The notes: a model not told the origin generated them from the letters alone. DNA of 26,479 bases from Bacillota bacterium (GCA_016280485.1 JAEEGU010000196.1:1-26479), one strand, 5' to 3'. Positions 7,643 through 16,077 are shown, counted from the first letter of the stretch. Translations and numbers: made by a program.

Positions 7643-8478
7643 AACTCCAAAATTTCTCCTTCTCGGCCCATGCCTGCGCCGGGATACCTACCTTTAATAT
7701 ACTCCTCTGCCTTGCGCAGCGCCTCGTCGCTGTGTGTCGGCGCGTGGTGAATTATGCGCAGTCTCTGTACTCCAACCTTTTCTGCGAGCTCAGCTGTGAG
7801 CTCCCATGGGGAATGCCCAAACCCGCGCTGGGACTTATATTCATCCATCGTATACATGCCGTCCATCAAGAGGAGGCTCGTATCGTGCGCAAAGGCCTTT
7901 AATTTTTCGTCTATCTCTTTGTATTCTCCAACCTCGTAGTCGCCCACATGCACCAAGGTGGTGCCGTTTGGGAAGGTGAGGCGGAAAATATTTATATCGT
8001 TTGGATGCGCTCCCGGCATGGAGGAGATTTTCACATCCCCGGCCATAAAGTCTTCGCTTGGGAGCTCCAGGAAGTGCACGGTCTTTGCAAAATATTCCGG
8101 TGTCACCGGCCAAACCGGCGGCCTCATCATATCCTTTAAGCCCTTTTCCAGACTCTCGCCGCAGTGCATACCGCAGTATATATCCATCTCGAGCTGTCCG
8201 TTGAACATTTCCGGTAACATCAAAAGACCCTGAATGTGGTCAAGGTGTATATGTGAAATCAGGACTGTTACCTTTTTAATGCTCGCCGGCATATTTTTGC
8301 GGAGGTTTAAAATCCCCGTCCCCGCATCTATTACTATCGCCTGAGTCGGCTCCGGCTCGCCGTTTTCGGGCACACCGTAAACCACCATACAGGATGTCGC
8401 ACATCCAAACTCGCTGAACTCCTTGCCGGACACGGGGATTGACCCGCGTAGTCCGAGGAGACAGATTTTATTCTTCAT
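7639..8478 (-). CDS. Metallo-beta-lactamase-fold hydrolase, possible cyclic-nucleotide phosphodiesterase
   Basis: The 279 residues carry the MBL metal motif SHIHLDH (His76, His78, Asp80, His81), a distal HVGDYE segment that supplies a bridging Asp, and a C-terminal HHAPTHSDE histidine cluster. The fold resembles the PhnP / class II 3',5'-cyclic phosphodiesterase group, which cleaves cyclic phosphate esters. Placement directly before an HD-GYP protein and an adenylate cyclase makes cyclic-nucleotide turnover a reasonable inference, but the substrate is not shown by sequence. The first 11 bases overlap the TPM gene. The ribosome site is weak (GAAAGAAA), which suggests translational coupling. 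Confidence 0.75.
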   Translation of the reverse strand: MKNKICLLGLRGSIPVSGKEFSEFGCATSCMVVYGVPENGEPEPTQAIVIDAGTGILNLRKNMPASIKKVTVLISHIHLDHIQGLLMLPEMFNGQLEMDIYCGMHCGESLEKGLKDMMRPPVWPVTPEYFAKTVHFLELPSEDFMAGDVKISSMPGAHPNDINIFRLTFPNGTTLVHVGDYEVGEYKEIDEKLKAFAHDTSLLLMDGMYTMDEYKSQRGFGHSPWELTAELAEKVGVQRLRIIHHAPTHSDEALRKAEEYIKGRYPGAGMGREGEILEL

Positions 8479-9370
8479 TTTCTTTCACGCTTCTTTCACT
8501 TTCATTTCCCGCATTTCCGGCGTTTCCCGCTGAATACGGATTGACATTCTTTTTTGGCGGAGCCTTAGGCTCTACCATATCGTCTATCGAAAAGCTTTCG
8601 CCCTTTTTCTTTTTCCTCCTCATGAGGAATACTATGAGAAGGATTGTCGCAACAACGATAATTACCATTCCGACAATCACAATCGTAAGCATCACCATCA
8701 CGGATTTCACCACAAATACGCCGAAATCCACAATATCCTTTCGCGATACGGAAAGGCCGGTCCCGCTGCCGCCACCGCCGATATCCGAATCCGAAACCTC
8801 GGTTACGGTCCTGCCCGGCGCCTCGACGACCTCTATTCCGTAAGCCGCCTCGAAGTGAGCGACTATACGGTCAAAGGTTTTTGTAACTGCCGCATTATAG
8901 TCGCCTACCGCAAAGTCCGGCTCCATATCATCGGCAAGTATCACCCTTATTTCGCCTGTCGGAAACGATGTCTTTATTCCGTCTCCCTGCAGCATATAGT
9001 AATCATTGTCATCGATTGCGAGCAGGAGCAGCACGCCGTTATTTGTCGCAGCGTCTCCTATCTCCCAGCTCTTGAACATCGCCTGTGCATATTCGCCTAT
9101 CGTGGTATTGCCGGTGGTCTTAACGCAGGCAACCACGATTTGAGATCCGCACTGCCCGCAAAGTGAATTGTTCTTGGCAACGATGTAATCCTTTGTCTCC
9201 TGCGTGAGTACTCCCGCCTCGTCGTATGCGTAAAAGTCGCCGCTCCGTGCCGGAGTATCCGCACTACCGTCACTAAACAGCGCGCCCGGTCCTCCGAACA
9301 CGCCAAAGAACACAACGGCTATGCCCACGACAAGCAGTAATGCTATGCCGCCTAAACCTCTGTTTTCCAT
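8468..9370 (-). CDS. TPM-domain membrane protein
   Basis: The 300-residue protein has an N-terminal hydrophobic segment (~8-26), a TPM (formerly DUF477) domain (~45-190; YDEAGVLTQETKDYI, then SQIVVACVKTTG and NGVLLLLAIDDNDYYMLQG) and a second membrane segment (~220-250) followed by a KKKK-rich cytoplasmic tail of low complexity (SAGNAGNAGNES). TPM domains are found in bacterial envelope proteins and in a thylakoid phosphatase; an enzymatic role here is unproven. A CGQCG pair near the start of the domain is unusual and would face outside. An AAGGAG site lies five bases before the ATG. The neighbouring LemA-like gene is a frequent partner of TPM proteins. Confidence 0.8.
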   Translation of the reverse strand: MENRGLGGIALLLVVGIAVVFFGVFGGPGALFSDGSADTPARSGDFYAYDEAGVLTQETKDYIVAKNNSLCGQCGSQIVVACVKTTGNTTIGEYAQAMFKSWEIGDAATNNGVLLLLAIDDNDYYMLQGDGIKTSFPTGEIRVILADDMEPDFAVGDYNAAVTKTFDRIVAHFEAAYGIEVVEAPGRTVTEVSDSDIGGGGSGTGLSVSRKDIVDFGVFVVKSVMVMLTIVIVGMVIIVVATILLIVFLMRRKKKKGESFSIDDMVEPKAPPKKNVNPYSAGNAGNAGNESERSVKENEE

Positions 9371-9379
9371 AGTCTCTCC

Positions 9380-9919
9380 TTAGTTGAACAATACTGCAGG
9401 CTGCGCCGAGTGCATGATGATCTTCGGCAGCAGACCTCTTATTGCCTTGTTATAGTCTTCCGCTGCTTCGGCATACACGACATTGCTCTTAAGCTTGTAG
9501 AGCGCACCCTCCATCTGTGTCATATACATGATGGCCGCGTCGCGGTCGTACTGTGGCACGTCCGAGCCTGCAAGCAGCATACCGTAAGCCTGCTCCGCTT
9601 CATACTTTACCGTCTCGAGCGGGCCCTGCACCGCCGTCACGCTGCCGCCCTTGACCTTTAGGGTCTCGATGCCGGTCTTGAAGTTTTCCGTAGCGTAGCC
9701 GTAGGTTTCGGCTATTGCGTAGAGCTCTTCGCCGTTTCTGGTGTAAGCCGCCACGTCGTTGATCGGCGTGCCATAGGCCTGTGTGCCGTTTGTGTAAGCG
9801 TCATCCACCGCATTCTCGAGCTTGTGCACCGAACGGTTGCAGCCGAGAATAAGCGACAGCACGATGACTATCACCAGCACCACCTTTGCCGCTTTGCGAT
9901 TGTATTGTAATTCTTTCAT
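9380..9919 (-). CDS. LemA-like membrane-anchored protein
   Basis: The 179-residue protein has one N-terminal membrane segment (~12-28, ending near a cysteine: LSLILGC) followed by an all-helical exported region. The helical pattern, the AAEDYNKAIRGLLPKII stretch and the position just before a TPM gene resemble LemA, which in other bacteria has one membrane anchor and a four-helix body of unknown biochemical function. The sequence is divergent, so this is a family-level guess. I place the start at the ATG six bases after GGAGGG rather than at the GTG three bases earlier. The LILGC segment could be a lipobox, although no typical small-residue pattern precedes the Cys. Confidence 0.55.
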   Translation of the reverse strand: MKELQYNRKAAKVVLVIVIVLSLILGCNRSVHKLENAVDDAYTNGTQAYGTPINDVAAYTRNGEELYAIAETYGYATENFKTGIETLKVKGGSVTAVQGPLETVKYEAEQAYGMLLAGSDVPQYDRDAAIMYMTQMEGALYKLKSNVVYAEAAEDYNKAIRGLLPKIIMHSAQPAVLFN

Positions 9920-9946
9920 CACTTTCCCTCCGTCCGGCAGTACTAA

Positions 9947-11086
9947 CTACTGTGGCTTTATCACTTCAAGAAGCTTGTTCTTCAGCTCGCCTTCGATTCT
10001 GCCGAGCTCCTGCTCTGCCTCGACTCTCTTCTGATGTCCCTTTTCCTGAATGTCTCTGACCTCGTCGAGAGTAGCGATGAGCTCCTGATTCGTGTGAGTG
10101 AGCGTCTCGATATCGATGATGCCCCTCTCGCTTTCCTCTGCGATTGCAACGGTCGACTGGTGAAGCTTTTCGGCATTGCGCTTTAAAAGATCGTTTGTCA
10201 CATCGGTAACCGCACGCTCTGCGCGGAGAGCCTCCTCGGAGTGTGCGAGACCAAGAGCTATAATCATCTGGCTCTTCCAGAGAGGAATGGTGTTCACGAT
10301 GGTGGACTGAATCTTTTCACTCATCATGTTGTCGTTGTTCTGCACCATTCTGATCTGCGGTGCCATCTGCACCGAAACCATACGAGTCAGCTCGAGATCG
10401 TAAATCTTCTTTTCAAAACGTTCGCACTGTGCAGCGAAGTCGTTTGCCTTCTGTGCATCCTCAGGTGCGCCGGTTTCCTCGGCCTTGCGCTGAAGCTCCG
10501 CAAGTGTAACGTTTCTCGCCTCTTCGAGCTTTTGCTTGCCGGCAACTATGTAAAGCGAAATTTCCTTGAAATATTCGTGATTCTTTTCGTAGAGCTCGTC
10601 GAGGATTGCGATATCCTTTAAGAGCGTTACCTGATGGTCGTCGAGTGTTTCAACGATGCTGTTTACGCTCTTTTCGGCCTTTTCGTATTTTGCCTTGAGC
10701 ACTACGATATTCTTTTGAGCCTTTTTGAAGAGTGCCTTGAGGCCCTTGCCTCCTTCGATTTCTTCATTGAAGACCTCGAGCTCTCCAACCAGCTTTGCAA
10801 CCATGTTTCCGACCTCGCCCAGATCGTTTGTCTTTACCGAGCCAAGCGCAGAGTCTGCGAAGTCCGCAACCTTTTTCTGTGTGCTCGCGCCATACTGGAT
10901 GATGGCTGTGCTGTCGGTCATGTCAATGGCGTTTGCCATCTTTTCGATTTCGGCAAGCTGAGTTTCGGAAAACTCCGTCTTGTCCAAAACTGCGAGCTGG
11001 TTTATAGCCTGCTCTTCGTCCTTTGTCATCATTAAAATGTTTTCTGCCTTTTCCATTACCGTTACCGGTGCTGTAGTTTCTGTCAT
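9947..11086 (-). CDS. telA: TelA-like toxic-anion resistance protein
   Basis: The 379-residue, largely alpha-helical cytosolic protein matches the TelA (toxic anion resistance) family: IVVLKAKYEKAEKSVNSIVETLDDHQVTLLKDI and the central QMAPQIRMVQNND and TIPLWKSQMIIALG segments are characteristic. The family is linked to tellurite, nisin and envelope-stress phenotypes in other bacteria, with no established biochemical activity. AGGAGG lies six bases before the ATG. The partner XpaC-like gene is directly upstream, as in many Bacillota. Confidence 0.88.
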   Translation of the reverse strand: MTETTAPVTVMEKAENILMMTKDEEQAINQLAVLDKTEFSETQLAEIEKMANAIDMTDSTAIIQYGASTQKKVADFADSALGSVKTNDLGEVGNMVAKLVGELEVFNEEIEGGKGLKALFKKAQKNIVVLKAKYEKAEKSVNSIVETLDDHQVTLLKDIAILDELYEKNHEYFKEISLYIVAGKQKLEEARNVTLAELQRKAEETGAPEDAQKANDFAAQCERFEKKIYDLELTRMVSVQMAPQIRMVQNNDNMMSEKIQSTIVNTIPLWKSQMIIALGLAHSEEALRAERAVTDVTNDLLKRNAEKLHQSTVAIAEESERGIIDIETLTHTNQELIATLDEVRDIQEKGHQKRVEAEQELGRIEGELKNKLLEVIKPQ

Positions 11087-11135
11087 TTTGTCCTCCTAAG
11101 GTTTTCTATCTTTTACTATATATAATATGTAGCTT

Positions 11136-11885
11136 TTAGTTCTGTGTTGTACTGCCCGCAGGTGCTTCCTTTATGGCTCCGAGGAGCGCATCCTTTTGCA
11201 GCATTGTCTCAAGCACCTTTACATCCGTGGTGATATCGAGTTTATCGTCTGCAAAGAGTGCATCGAGCTGGTGCTTGAAGGCCGTGTTGATGGTCTCAAA
11301 TGCCTCTTCTATGCTGTCGGTAACCGCTTTGATATTGAGCGTGTCCGTATCCTGTGCAATGGCTTCGGCATACTTTGCCATGAGCTTGCTCGAAATAGGC
11401 AGGTAGTAGTTCATGAAGCGGCGCACCTGAGTGATTTCCTGCGGCCTTTCGACAAGAGCCTCGCGAATCTTTTCAACGGTCGTTTCGATTTCGCCGACCG
11501 TCTTTTCAGCCTTGAGCGCATCTGTACGGATTTCGTCGCTGCTGGCCTTTTCGGCGCGGCGTGCTATCTTTGCGTGCTCTGCCTTTATAACATCAAGCTG
11601 CGTGTTCATTTCGTTTACGACAGCATCGAGATCTGCGTTGCCGCTGCGGAATTTAACCTGCTCGCGCGTCACCTTTTTCGGTGCAAGGAGTCCCACAAGC
11701 CAGCCGACTGCCAGCGATATAACCGCCGTGAGCAGTACGAACAGGAGCCTGTGCATCGGCAGGAAGATTGCCGCAAGTATCCATATGAGCGCCGCTACCC
11801 AAAAGCCCAGTGCGGACGGATGCTTGGTCTCGACATATTCCTTTGAGCCTTCCCTTATAATCGTTTTTTCTTCTTTTTTTGCCAT
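11136..11885 (-). CDS. xpaC: XpaC-like protein (TelA partner)
   Basis: The 249-residue protein starts MAKKEEKTIIREG, has two membrane segments at ~25-65 (GFWVAALIWILAAIFLPM, then LLFVLLTAVISLAVGWLVGLL), and continues as a long helical cytoplasmic part. It matches the XpaC family, named from 5-bromo-4-chloroindolyl phosphate hydrolysis but without a confirmed enzymatic role. I reject the longer frame starting at 11954: the predicted transcription start (~11961) would leave almost no leader, and AAAGG is well placed before the ATG at 11885. It is the first gene of the long operon. The end reads APAGSTTQN. Confidence 0.82.
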   Translation of the reverse strand: MAKKEEKTIIREGSKEYVETKHPSALGFWVAALIWILAAIFLPMHRLLFVLLTAVISLAVGWLVGLLAPKKVTREQVKFRSGNADLDAVVNEMNTQLDVIKAEHAKIARRAEKASSDEIRTDALKAEKTVGEIETTVEKIREALVERPQEITQVRRFMNYYLPISSKLMAKYAEAIAQDTDTLNIKAVTDSIEEAFETINTAFKHQLDALFADDKLDITTDVKVLETMLQKDALLGAIKEAPAGSTTQN

Positions 11886-11967
11886 GGCATTACCTTTTCT
11901 TTTTCTCTTGTTTCTTTTGAGTGCCAATACTATCGAGGCGCGTGAAACACACACCTATACATAGTAT

Positions 11968-11996
11968 ATTATATAAATTTTCCGAAGATTTTTCAA
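11968..11996 (-). promoter_or_regulatory. Sigma-70 promoter of the xpaC-telA...rluB operon
   Basis: TTGAAA (11996-11991), a 17-base spacer and a perfect TATAAT (11973-11968) on the minus strand. No other good promoter or terminator was seen in the tightly packed genes down to 3522. Confidence 0.8.
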
Positions 11997-12011
11997 CCTT
12001 TAATAAAGTTT

Positions 12012-12048
12012 AAAAGAAAAGCGGCGGCTTCGCCTGAAGTCGCCGTTT
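12012..12048 (-). terminator. Terminator of the lytic transglycosylase gene
   Basis: On the minus strand GGCGACTTC / GAAGCCGCC (one G-T pair) closes an AGGC loop and is followed by GCTTTTCTTTTA. It separates this gene from the xpaC promoter. Confidence 0.75.
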
Positions 12049-12119
12049 CCGTATTTCTTTTATGCTTTCTTTAGATTGTCATGTTTTTTGCTTTCCCATG
12101 TCCCAAACCCCAAAACACT

Positions 12120-13250
12120 TTACACATATCCGTTCTGTGTCAGATACGTATCAATTGTGTTGTATGTTTCGAGAACCTTTGTCGCATAGGTTGTGGAATA
12201 CGAGCCCCTGTTAACCTTTGCCGAGCCCTGATTGTAAGCTGAAAGTCCAAGTGTCACGTTTCCTCCGTAGGCATTGATTCTTTCGCTCACATACTGAGCA
12301 CCAAACATAATGTTTTTGTAAGGGTCGTAAAGATCTTCAAGTGTCAGCCCCCACCTTGCTCCCGTGGAAGGCAGAATTTGCATCATGCCGGCCGCTTTCG
12401 TAGCTGAATAGCCGCCGCAGTTGTAGCCGAAATGGCTCTCTCTTCTGGCTATGGACATGAGTAGCTGTTCGTCTATCCCATAAAGATAGGCCGCTCTCTT
12501 GAAGAAGAAAACGTAGTTCTGTGCCACAGAAGTGCCGATGGTTGCATTGGCCTGCTTCATGTAAGCGACATAACCCTTGTTTCTAAGTAACTCTTGCGAG
12601 TCTACATAGCTCGATGCAGGTACGCTTGGATCCGTACTGATACATACTCCGTAATATGGGTCAAAATATATGTCCCAATTAAATTTTTCTCCGCCTGTAA
12701 ATGCGCGAAGCGGCAAGTACAGGTATCCACCGGCATAAAGAACCGGGGTGTTTGCTGCCATCTGGATTTCTTCGGCAGCGCTTTCATCGACATCGCCGGC
12801 TGCAACGGCCATTACTGCTGTTGCGTTTGCCGCACCTTCCGTGGTAATCGCACCTTCGGAGGTAATCGCCGCTTCGCTGGTGTCGTAAGCGGTTACGGTC
12901 ATGTCGCTGATGACAGTGCAGAGCACGTCTACATTGTCGTTTTTCATCCAGTTTGAACTGATATTTGTTTTTGTCGAATCAGTTTTCAGTAGTTTTAATG
13001 TGTGGCTTTCCCAATCCACTGCAGCACTGAATCCGCAGATTTCGCCAATGCCGCTCGTCAGTGGAATATACAGGGTGCTACCGTAAAGTATGAAGGGATA
13101 TTGCAAATTGTAGTTGATAATCTCTTCGCCGTTTACAATAACATGTTTAACAAAAAAATCACCTTGAACGTTTTCGTCAGCATAAATAGAAATAGATGAG
13201 AAAAGCACCATGAGCAAGGTAAGCCACACAAGAACAAGCTTCTTTGCCAT
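12120..13250 (-). CDS. Secreted lytic transglycosylase with stalk-like domains
   Basis: This is a 376-residue exported cell-wall enzyme. It has a signal peptide (1-24, VLVWLTLLMVLFSSISIYA) and copper-amine-oxidase-N-like stalk segments at ~33-90 (VNGEEI...YIPLTSG...VDWESHTLKL) and ~170-205 (YLYLPLRAFTGG). Between them is a low-complexity linker with a repeated AITSEGAITTEG unit. The C-terminal SLT domain (~245-370) has the catalytic Glu271 in SIARRESHFG, then GMMQILPSTG and LGLSAYNQG. The enzyme should cleave peptidoglycan between MurNAc and GlcNAc with 1,6-anhydro formation. AGGAG precedes the ATG, a consensus promoter lies upstream and a hairpin follows, so it is monocistronic. Confidence 0.88.
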   Translation of the reverse strand: MAKKLVLVWLTLLMVLFSSISIYADENVQGDFFVKHVIVNGEEIINYNLQYPFILYGSTLYIPLTSGIGEICGFSAAVDWESHTLKLLKTDSTKTNISSNWMKNDNVDVLCTVISDMTVTAYDTSEAAITSEGAITTEGAANATAVMAVAAGDVDESAAEEIQMAANTPVLYAGGYLYLPLRAFTGGEKFNWDIYFDPYYGVCISTDPSVPASSYVDSQELLRNKGYVAYMKQANATIGTSVAQNYVFFFKRAAYLYGIDEQLLMSIARRESHFGYNCGGYSATKAAGMMQILPSTGARWGLTLEDLYDPYKNIMFGAQYVSERINAYGGNVTLGLSAYNQGSAKVNRGSYSTTYATKVLETYNTIDTYLTQNGYV

Positions 13251-13315
13251 ATTCTGTTCTCCTCTCTTTCTTGTCTTTTCAGGGGAAAGTGCGTTTTTAC
13301 CCCAAAGACTTGTGC

Positions 13316-13344
13316 ATTATATCATAGGGCATAGTGATTGTCAA
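13316..13344 (-). promoter_or_regulatory. Consensus sigma-70 promoter of the lytic transglycosylase
   Basis: A perfect TTGACA (13344-13339), a 17-base spacer and a perfect TATAAT (13321-13316) on the minus strand, predicting constitutive high-level transcription. Confidence 0.88.
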
Positions 13345-13382
13345 ATTCTTTTCCAAGTTTTTCCTTAGATGAATTCATGACA

Positions 13383-13411
13383 TTGCCTTATCCATGTTAA
13401 TATGTTACAAT
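13383..13411 (+). promoter_or_regulatory. Sigma-70 promoter of the EamA-scpA-scpB operon
   Basis: TTGCCT (13383-13388), a 17-base spacer and TACAAT (13406-13411), starting ~17 bases before the ribosome site AGGAGG. It is divergent from the transglycosylase promoter. Confidence 0.6.
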
Positions 13412-13434
13412 TAGATGTTGCGTAGGAGGATAAA

Positions 13435-14322
13435 ATGTCAGAAAGCGGCGCTAACAACAACATATTTACACGGAATGCGCGTCTGGTTGCCATATTTGCA
13501 ATAGCGATGGGCAGTACCAGCGGCATACTCGGAAAAGCAATTACCGCGAGCAGCATAGCAATCGTCTTTTACAGACTGACCATTGCTCTGCCGTTTTTCG
13601 CCATCCCGGTGCTTCTGCGCAGAAGAGACGAGCTAAAGGCTCTGAGCCTTCGCGATATAGCGGGCTGCGCGGTGGGCGGTGTTTTCCTGTTCGGCCACTT
13701 CTTCTCGTGGTTCAACGCCGTAAAAATGACAAACATCGCTACGGCAATTGTGCTTCAGTCCCTGCATCCGTTCGTGGTTCTGCTCGTAACGGTTCTCCTG
13801 TTCGGACGCAAGGTAAAGGGCAAGGCAATCCTCGGAATCTGTATTGCTCTCATCGGCTGTGCCATCATGGCAGGCCTCGACCTTTCCGCGGGAGGCAGGC
13901 TTTCGGGCGACATCTTCGCGGTGCTCGCAGGTACCTTCTATGGACTGTATCTTTGCGTCGGCACAGTTAAAAGAAAGAAAATCTCTTCGCCGGTTTACAT
14001 CATGCTGGTGTTCGGCTTTTGCTGGATCTGCTGCTGGGTGGGCATGTTTGCAACAGGCACCCCGTTTGTGGGATACCCCGCAACCGACTATCTGTGGCTG
14101 ATTGCAATGACTCTTTTCTGCCAGATCGGCGCACACGCACTGTTCAACTGGGTCCTCGGCTATGTTTCAACTCTTTTCCTGTCCGCATGGGGCAACGCAG
14201 AGGTTGTAATGGCAATGATACTGGCACTCATATTCCTTGGCGAAATCCCGACGATGATGCAGTGCATCGGTGCGGTAGTCACTATCGCAGGACTTCTCAT
14301 ATATAATTTCAACGAAAACTAA
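13435..14322 (+). CDS. EamA/DMT-family membrane transporter
   Basis: The 295-residue protein consists of two tandem EamA repeats with about ten hydrophobic segments. The first repeat includes GSTSGILGKAI and ATAIVLQSLHPFVVLLVT, and the second includes LFNWVLGYVSTLFLSAWGNAEVVMAMILALIFLGEIP, the usual end-of-repeat pattern. Members export or import amino acids and other small metabolites; no substrate can be read from the sequence. AGGAGG lies six bases before the ATG. Only 21 bases separate it from scpA, so they are probably cotranscribed, although the functions look unrelated. Confidence 0.85.
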   Translation: MSESGANNNIFTRNARLVAIFAIAMGSTSGILGKAITASSIAIVFYRLTIALPFFAIPVLLRRRDELKALSLRDIAGCAVGGVFLFGHFFSWFNAVKMTNIATAIVLQSLHPFVVLLVTVLLFGRKVKGKAILGICIALIGCAIMAGLDLSAGGRLSGDIFAVLAGTFYGLYLCVGTVKRKKISSPVYIMLVFGFCWICCWVGMFATGTPFVGYPATDYLWLIAMTLFCQIGAHALFNWVLGYVSTLFLSAWGNAEVVMAMILALIFLGEIPTMMQCIGAVVTIAGLLIYNFNEN

Positions 14323-14343
14323 TCTGTCATTTGGAGGCGCGAT

Positions 14344-15189
14344 TTGAGCTACAAAGTAAAGCTCGACGTATTCGAGGGGCCGTTTGACCTGCTCGTTTAC
14401 CTGATCGAGAACGCACAAATGAATATTTACGATATACAGATTGCGGAAATCACCGAGCAGTATCTCGACTACCTCGACCGCATGCAAAAGCTGGATGTCG
14501 CCATCGCCACCGAGTTTATGGTGCTGGCCTCGGAGCTTATCGAGATCAAATCAAAGCTCCTGATTCCGCGCGTTTCGCTGGAGGCGGGCGTTACCGAAGA
14601 GGAAGACCCACGCAGCGAGCTGGTGGAGCGCATTCTCGAGTACAAACGCTTCAAGAAGGCGGCAGAGCTGCTCGCAGATGCAGAAGAGCGCAGCATGCTC
14701 ATTTTCGAGAAGCCGCAGGAGGACATCAGCGAATACCTCAATCAGCCTGATGAGTACCTCCACATGGACCTCGAGCACTTCGTGAACGCGTTTAATATGT
14801 TCCTGCATAAAAAGCATAAGATTGCCGAGGTAAAAAAGCGCTACCAGCGCATAGAGCGCGAAAAGATCAGCGTCGAGCAAAGAATTGCACACATCTGGAG
14901 CTTCTTTACCGGCCTGGTTCCGCGCAAAAAGGTCACATTTACGGAGCTTATTTCGGACAAGCCGGACAGAGGCGGCAAGGTCGTTACCTTTGCCTCCCTC
15001 CTCGAGATGGCAAAGTCAAAGCTTATTAGCTTTGAGCAGGAGGAGCTTTATGGCGAGATTACGGTCGTAAAGCAGGATCCCGAGCAGCAGCCCCCGGAGG
15101 GTAATGAAAACATGCCTGTTTCGGAAAACGGGCTTGACGGAGAGCCTACCGCTTATTCGGTGGGTACAGAAAGAGAGGCTTTGGTATGA
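14344..15189 (+). CDS. scpA: Segregation and condensation protein A
   Basis: ScpA is the kleisin subunit that bridges the SMC dimer and binds ScpB in chromosome condensation. The 281 residues begin SYKVKLDVFEGPFDLLVYLIENAQMNIYDI, the conserved kleisin N-terminus, with the AELIEIKSKLLIPR helix following. The C-terminal ~45 residues (after ITVVKQ) are acidic and low in complexity, an extension of the usual winged-helix end. The start is a TTG, supported by GGAGG seven bases upstream and by the family's N-terminus. It overlaps scpB by four bases. Confidence 0.93.
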   Translation: MSYKVKLDVFEGPFDLLVYLIENAQMNIYDIQIAEITEQYLDYLDRMQKLDVAIATEFMVLASELIEIKSKLLIPRVSLEAGVTEEEDPRSELVERILEYKRFKKAAELLADAEERSMLIFEKPQEDISEYLNQPDEYLHMDLEHFVNAFNMFLHKKHKIAEVKKRYQRIEREKISVEQRIAHIWSFFTGLVPRKKVTFTELISDKPDRGGKVVTFASLLEMAKSKLISFEQEELYGEITVVKQDPEQQPPEGNENMPVSENGLDGEPTAYSVGTEREALV

Positions 15190-15797
15190 GTAGCGCAAGA
15201 GCGATAAAATCTGCCTTTGAGTCGATGCTTTTCACCTGGGGCGAGCCCCTAGACGTAAAGCTGGCGGCAGAGGTAGTAAATATAAACTGGAAGGAAGCTT
15301 ACGGGTATTTCAAGGAGCTTCAGGAGGAATACATCCAGGAAAACCGCGGCATTCAGATACGCGAGATAAATAAGAGCTTTCAGCTTGTGACAAATCCGGA
15401 AAACTCCGATTACATTCAGCGTCTGTGCACGCCTGTAAAGCACAAGAGGCTGTCGCAATCGGCACTGGAGGTTCTGGCAATCGTTGCTTACAAGCAGCCT
15501 GTTACAAAGGGTGAAATTGAGTCGATTCGAGGCATCAAGTGCGACCGCGTAATCGAGGGTCTCGAAAAGAAGGAGCTCATAAAAGAAGTCGGCCGCAGTA
15601 ATGCAATCGGGCGCCCGATTCTCTACGGTACGACGGATGAATTCTTAAAGGCCTTTGGCTTCAGAACGATAAAGGATCTGCCTGATATAGACGATATAGA
15701 AAATGCAATCACGACAGCCGAACCCGAAATTGATGAGGTTGCGGCAGCTCAGATTTCGCTCTTCAGCATAGAGGGCAACGTGGATAAAACCGAATAA
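15186..15797 (+). CDS. scpB: Segregation and condensation protein B
   Basis: ScpB is the winged-helix partner of ScpA in the SMC-ScpAB complex. The 203 residues have the family signatures AFESMLFTWGEPL, LSQSALEVLAIVAYKQPVTKGEIESIRG and GRPILYGTTDEFLKAFG, in that order. The ATG overlaps the scpA stop (ATGA), giving coupled translation and balanced subunits. A terminator follows 25 bases after the stop. Confidence 0.95.
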   Translation: MSSARAIKSAFESMLFTWGEPLDVKLAAEVVNINWKEAYGYFKELQEEYIQENRGIQIREINKSFQLVTNPENSDYIQRLCTPVKHKRLSQSALEVLAIVAYKQPVTKGEIESIRGIKCDRVIEGLEKKELIKEVGRSNAIGRPILYGTTDEFLKAFGFRTIKDLPDIDDIENAITTAEPEIDEVAAAQISLFSIEGNVDKTE

Positions 15798-15821
15798 ACC
15801 AAGATAAATCAAGTAAAAAAC

Positions 15822-15865
15822 AGACCTCAAAAAGTTTTAAAAAATTTTTTGAGGTTTTTTATTTT
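15822..15865 (+). terminator. Terminator after scpB
   Basis: The arms ACCTCAAAAAGTTTT and AATTTTTTGAGGT are followed by TTTTTATTTT. The stem is long and A/T-rich with a GC-containing base. Confidence 0.85.
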
Positions 15866-15920
15866 GCTTTGCAGTTGTGTTGCAATAGGGGTGTTATATT
15901 ATAGTCACAGAAGAAAACAA

Positions 15921-15949
15921 AACCTCGTCGGACAAGTACATACGAGGTT
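15921..15949 (+). other. Hairpin in the leader of the 28-residue peptide gene
   Basis: AACCTCGT and ACGAGGTT form a perfect 8-bp stem with a 13-base loop, 41 bases before the small gene's ATG. It is not followed by a T run, so it is more likely an RNA stability or control element than a terminator. Upstream, at 15889-15903, is an AT-rich TGTTATATTATAG stretch that could be a -10 region. Confidence 0.45.
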
Positions 15950-15990
15950 AACCATAAAAGAAAAAGACCCAAAAGGGCAGGAGGTACAAA

Positions 15991-16077
15991 ATGAGTAAGA
16001 ACTTTTTCAGAACAAACATCGCTATCGCAGCACTGGCACTTGCGTTCTACGCACTCGAAGTAGTAGTATTCTACTAA
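15991..16077 (+). CDS. 28-residue hydrophobic membrane peptide
   Basis: The frame reads MSKNFFRTNIAIA, then a hydrophobic helix (IAALALAFYALEVVVFY) and a stop. There is a strong AGGAGG seven bases before the ATG, a leader hairpin, and a clear terminator ~85 bases after the stop, so it looks like an independent transcript rather than a chance frame. The charge pattern (Lys and Arg before one membrane helix ending at the C-terminus) fits a small single-pass membrane protein. I do not recognise the family. It might be a type I toxin-like or membrane-regulator peptide. The 432 bases between scpB and the ABC operon hold nothing else I can identify. Confidence 0.6.
   Translation: MSKNFFRTNIAIAALALAFYALEVVVFY

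Noticed and set aside
11886..11954. Upstream start for the XpaC-like gene
   Set aside because: It would begin about seven bases after the predicted transcription start and add a non-conserved basic stretch. The downstream ATG has a proper ribosome site.
13633..14136. 167-residue frame antisense to the EamA transporter
   Set aside because: The composition (His, Glu, Asn rich) is that of a reversed membrane-protein gene, with no ribosome site or family match.
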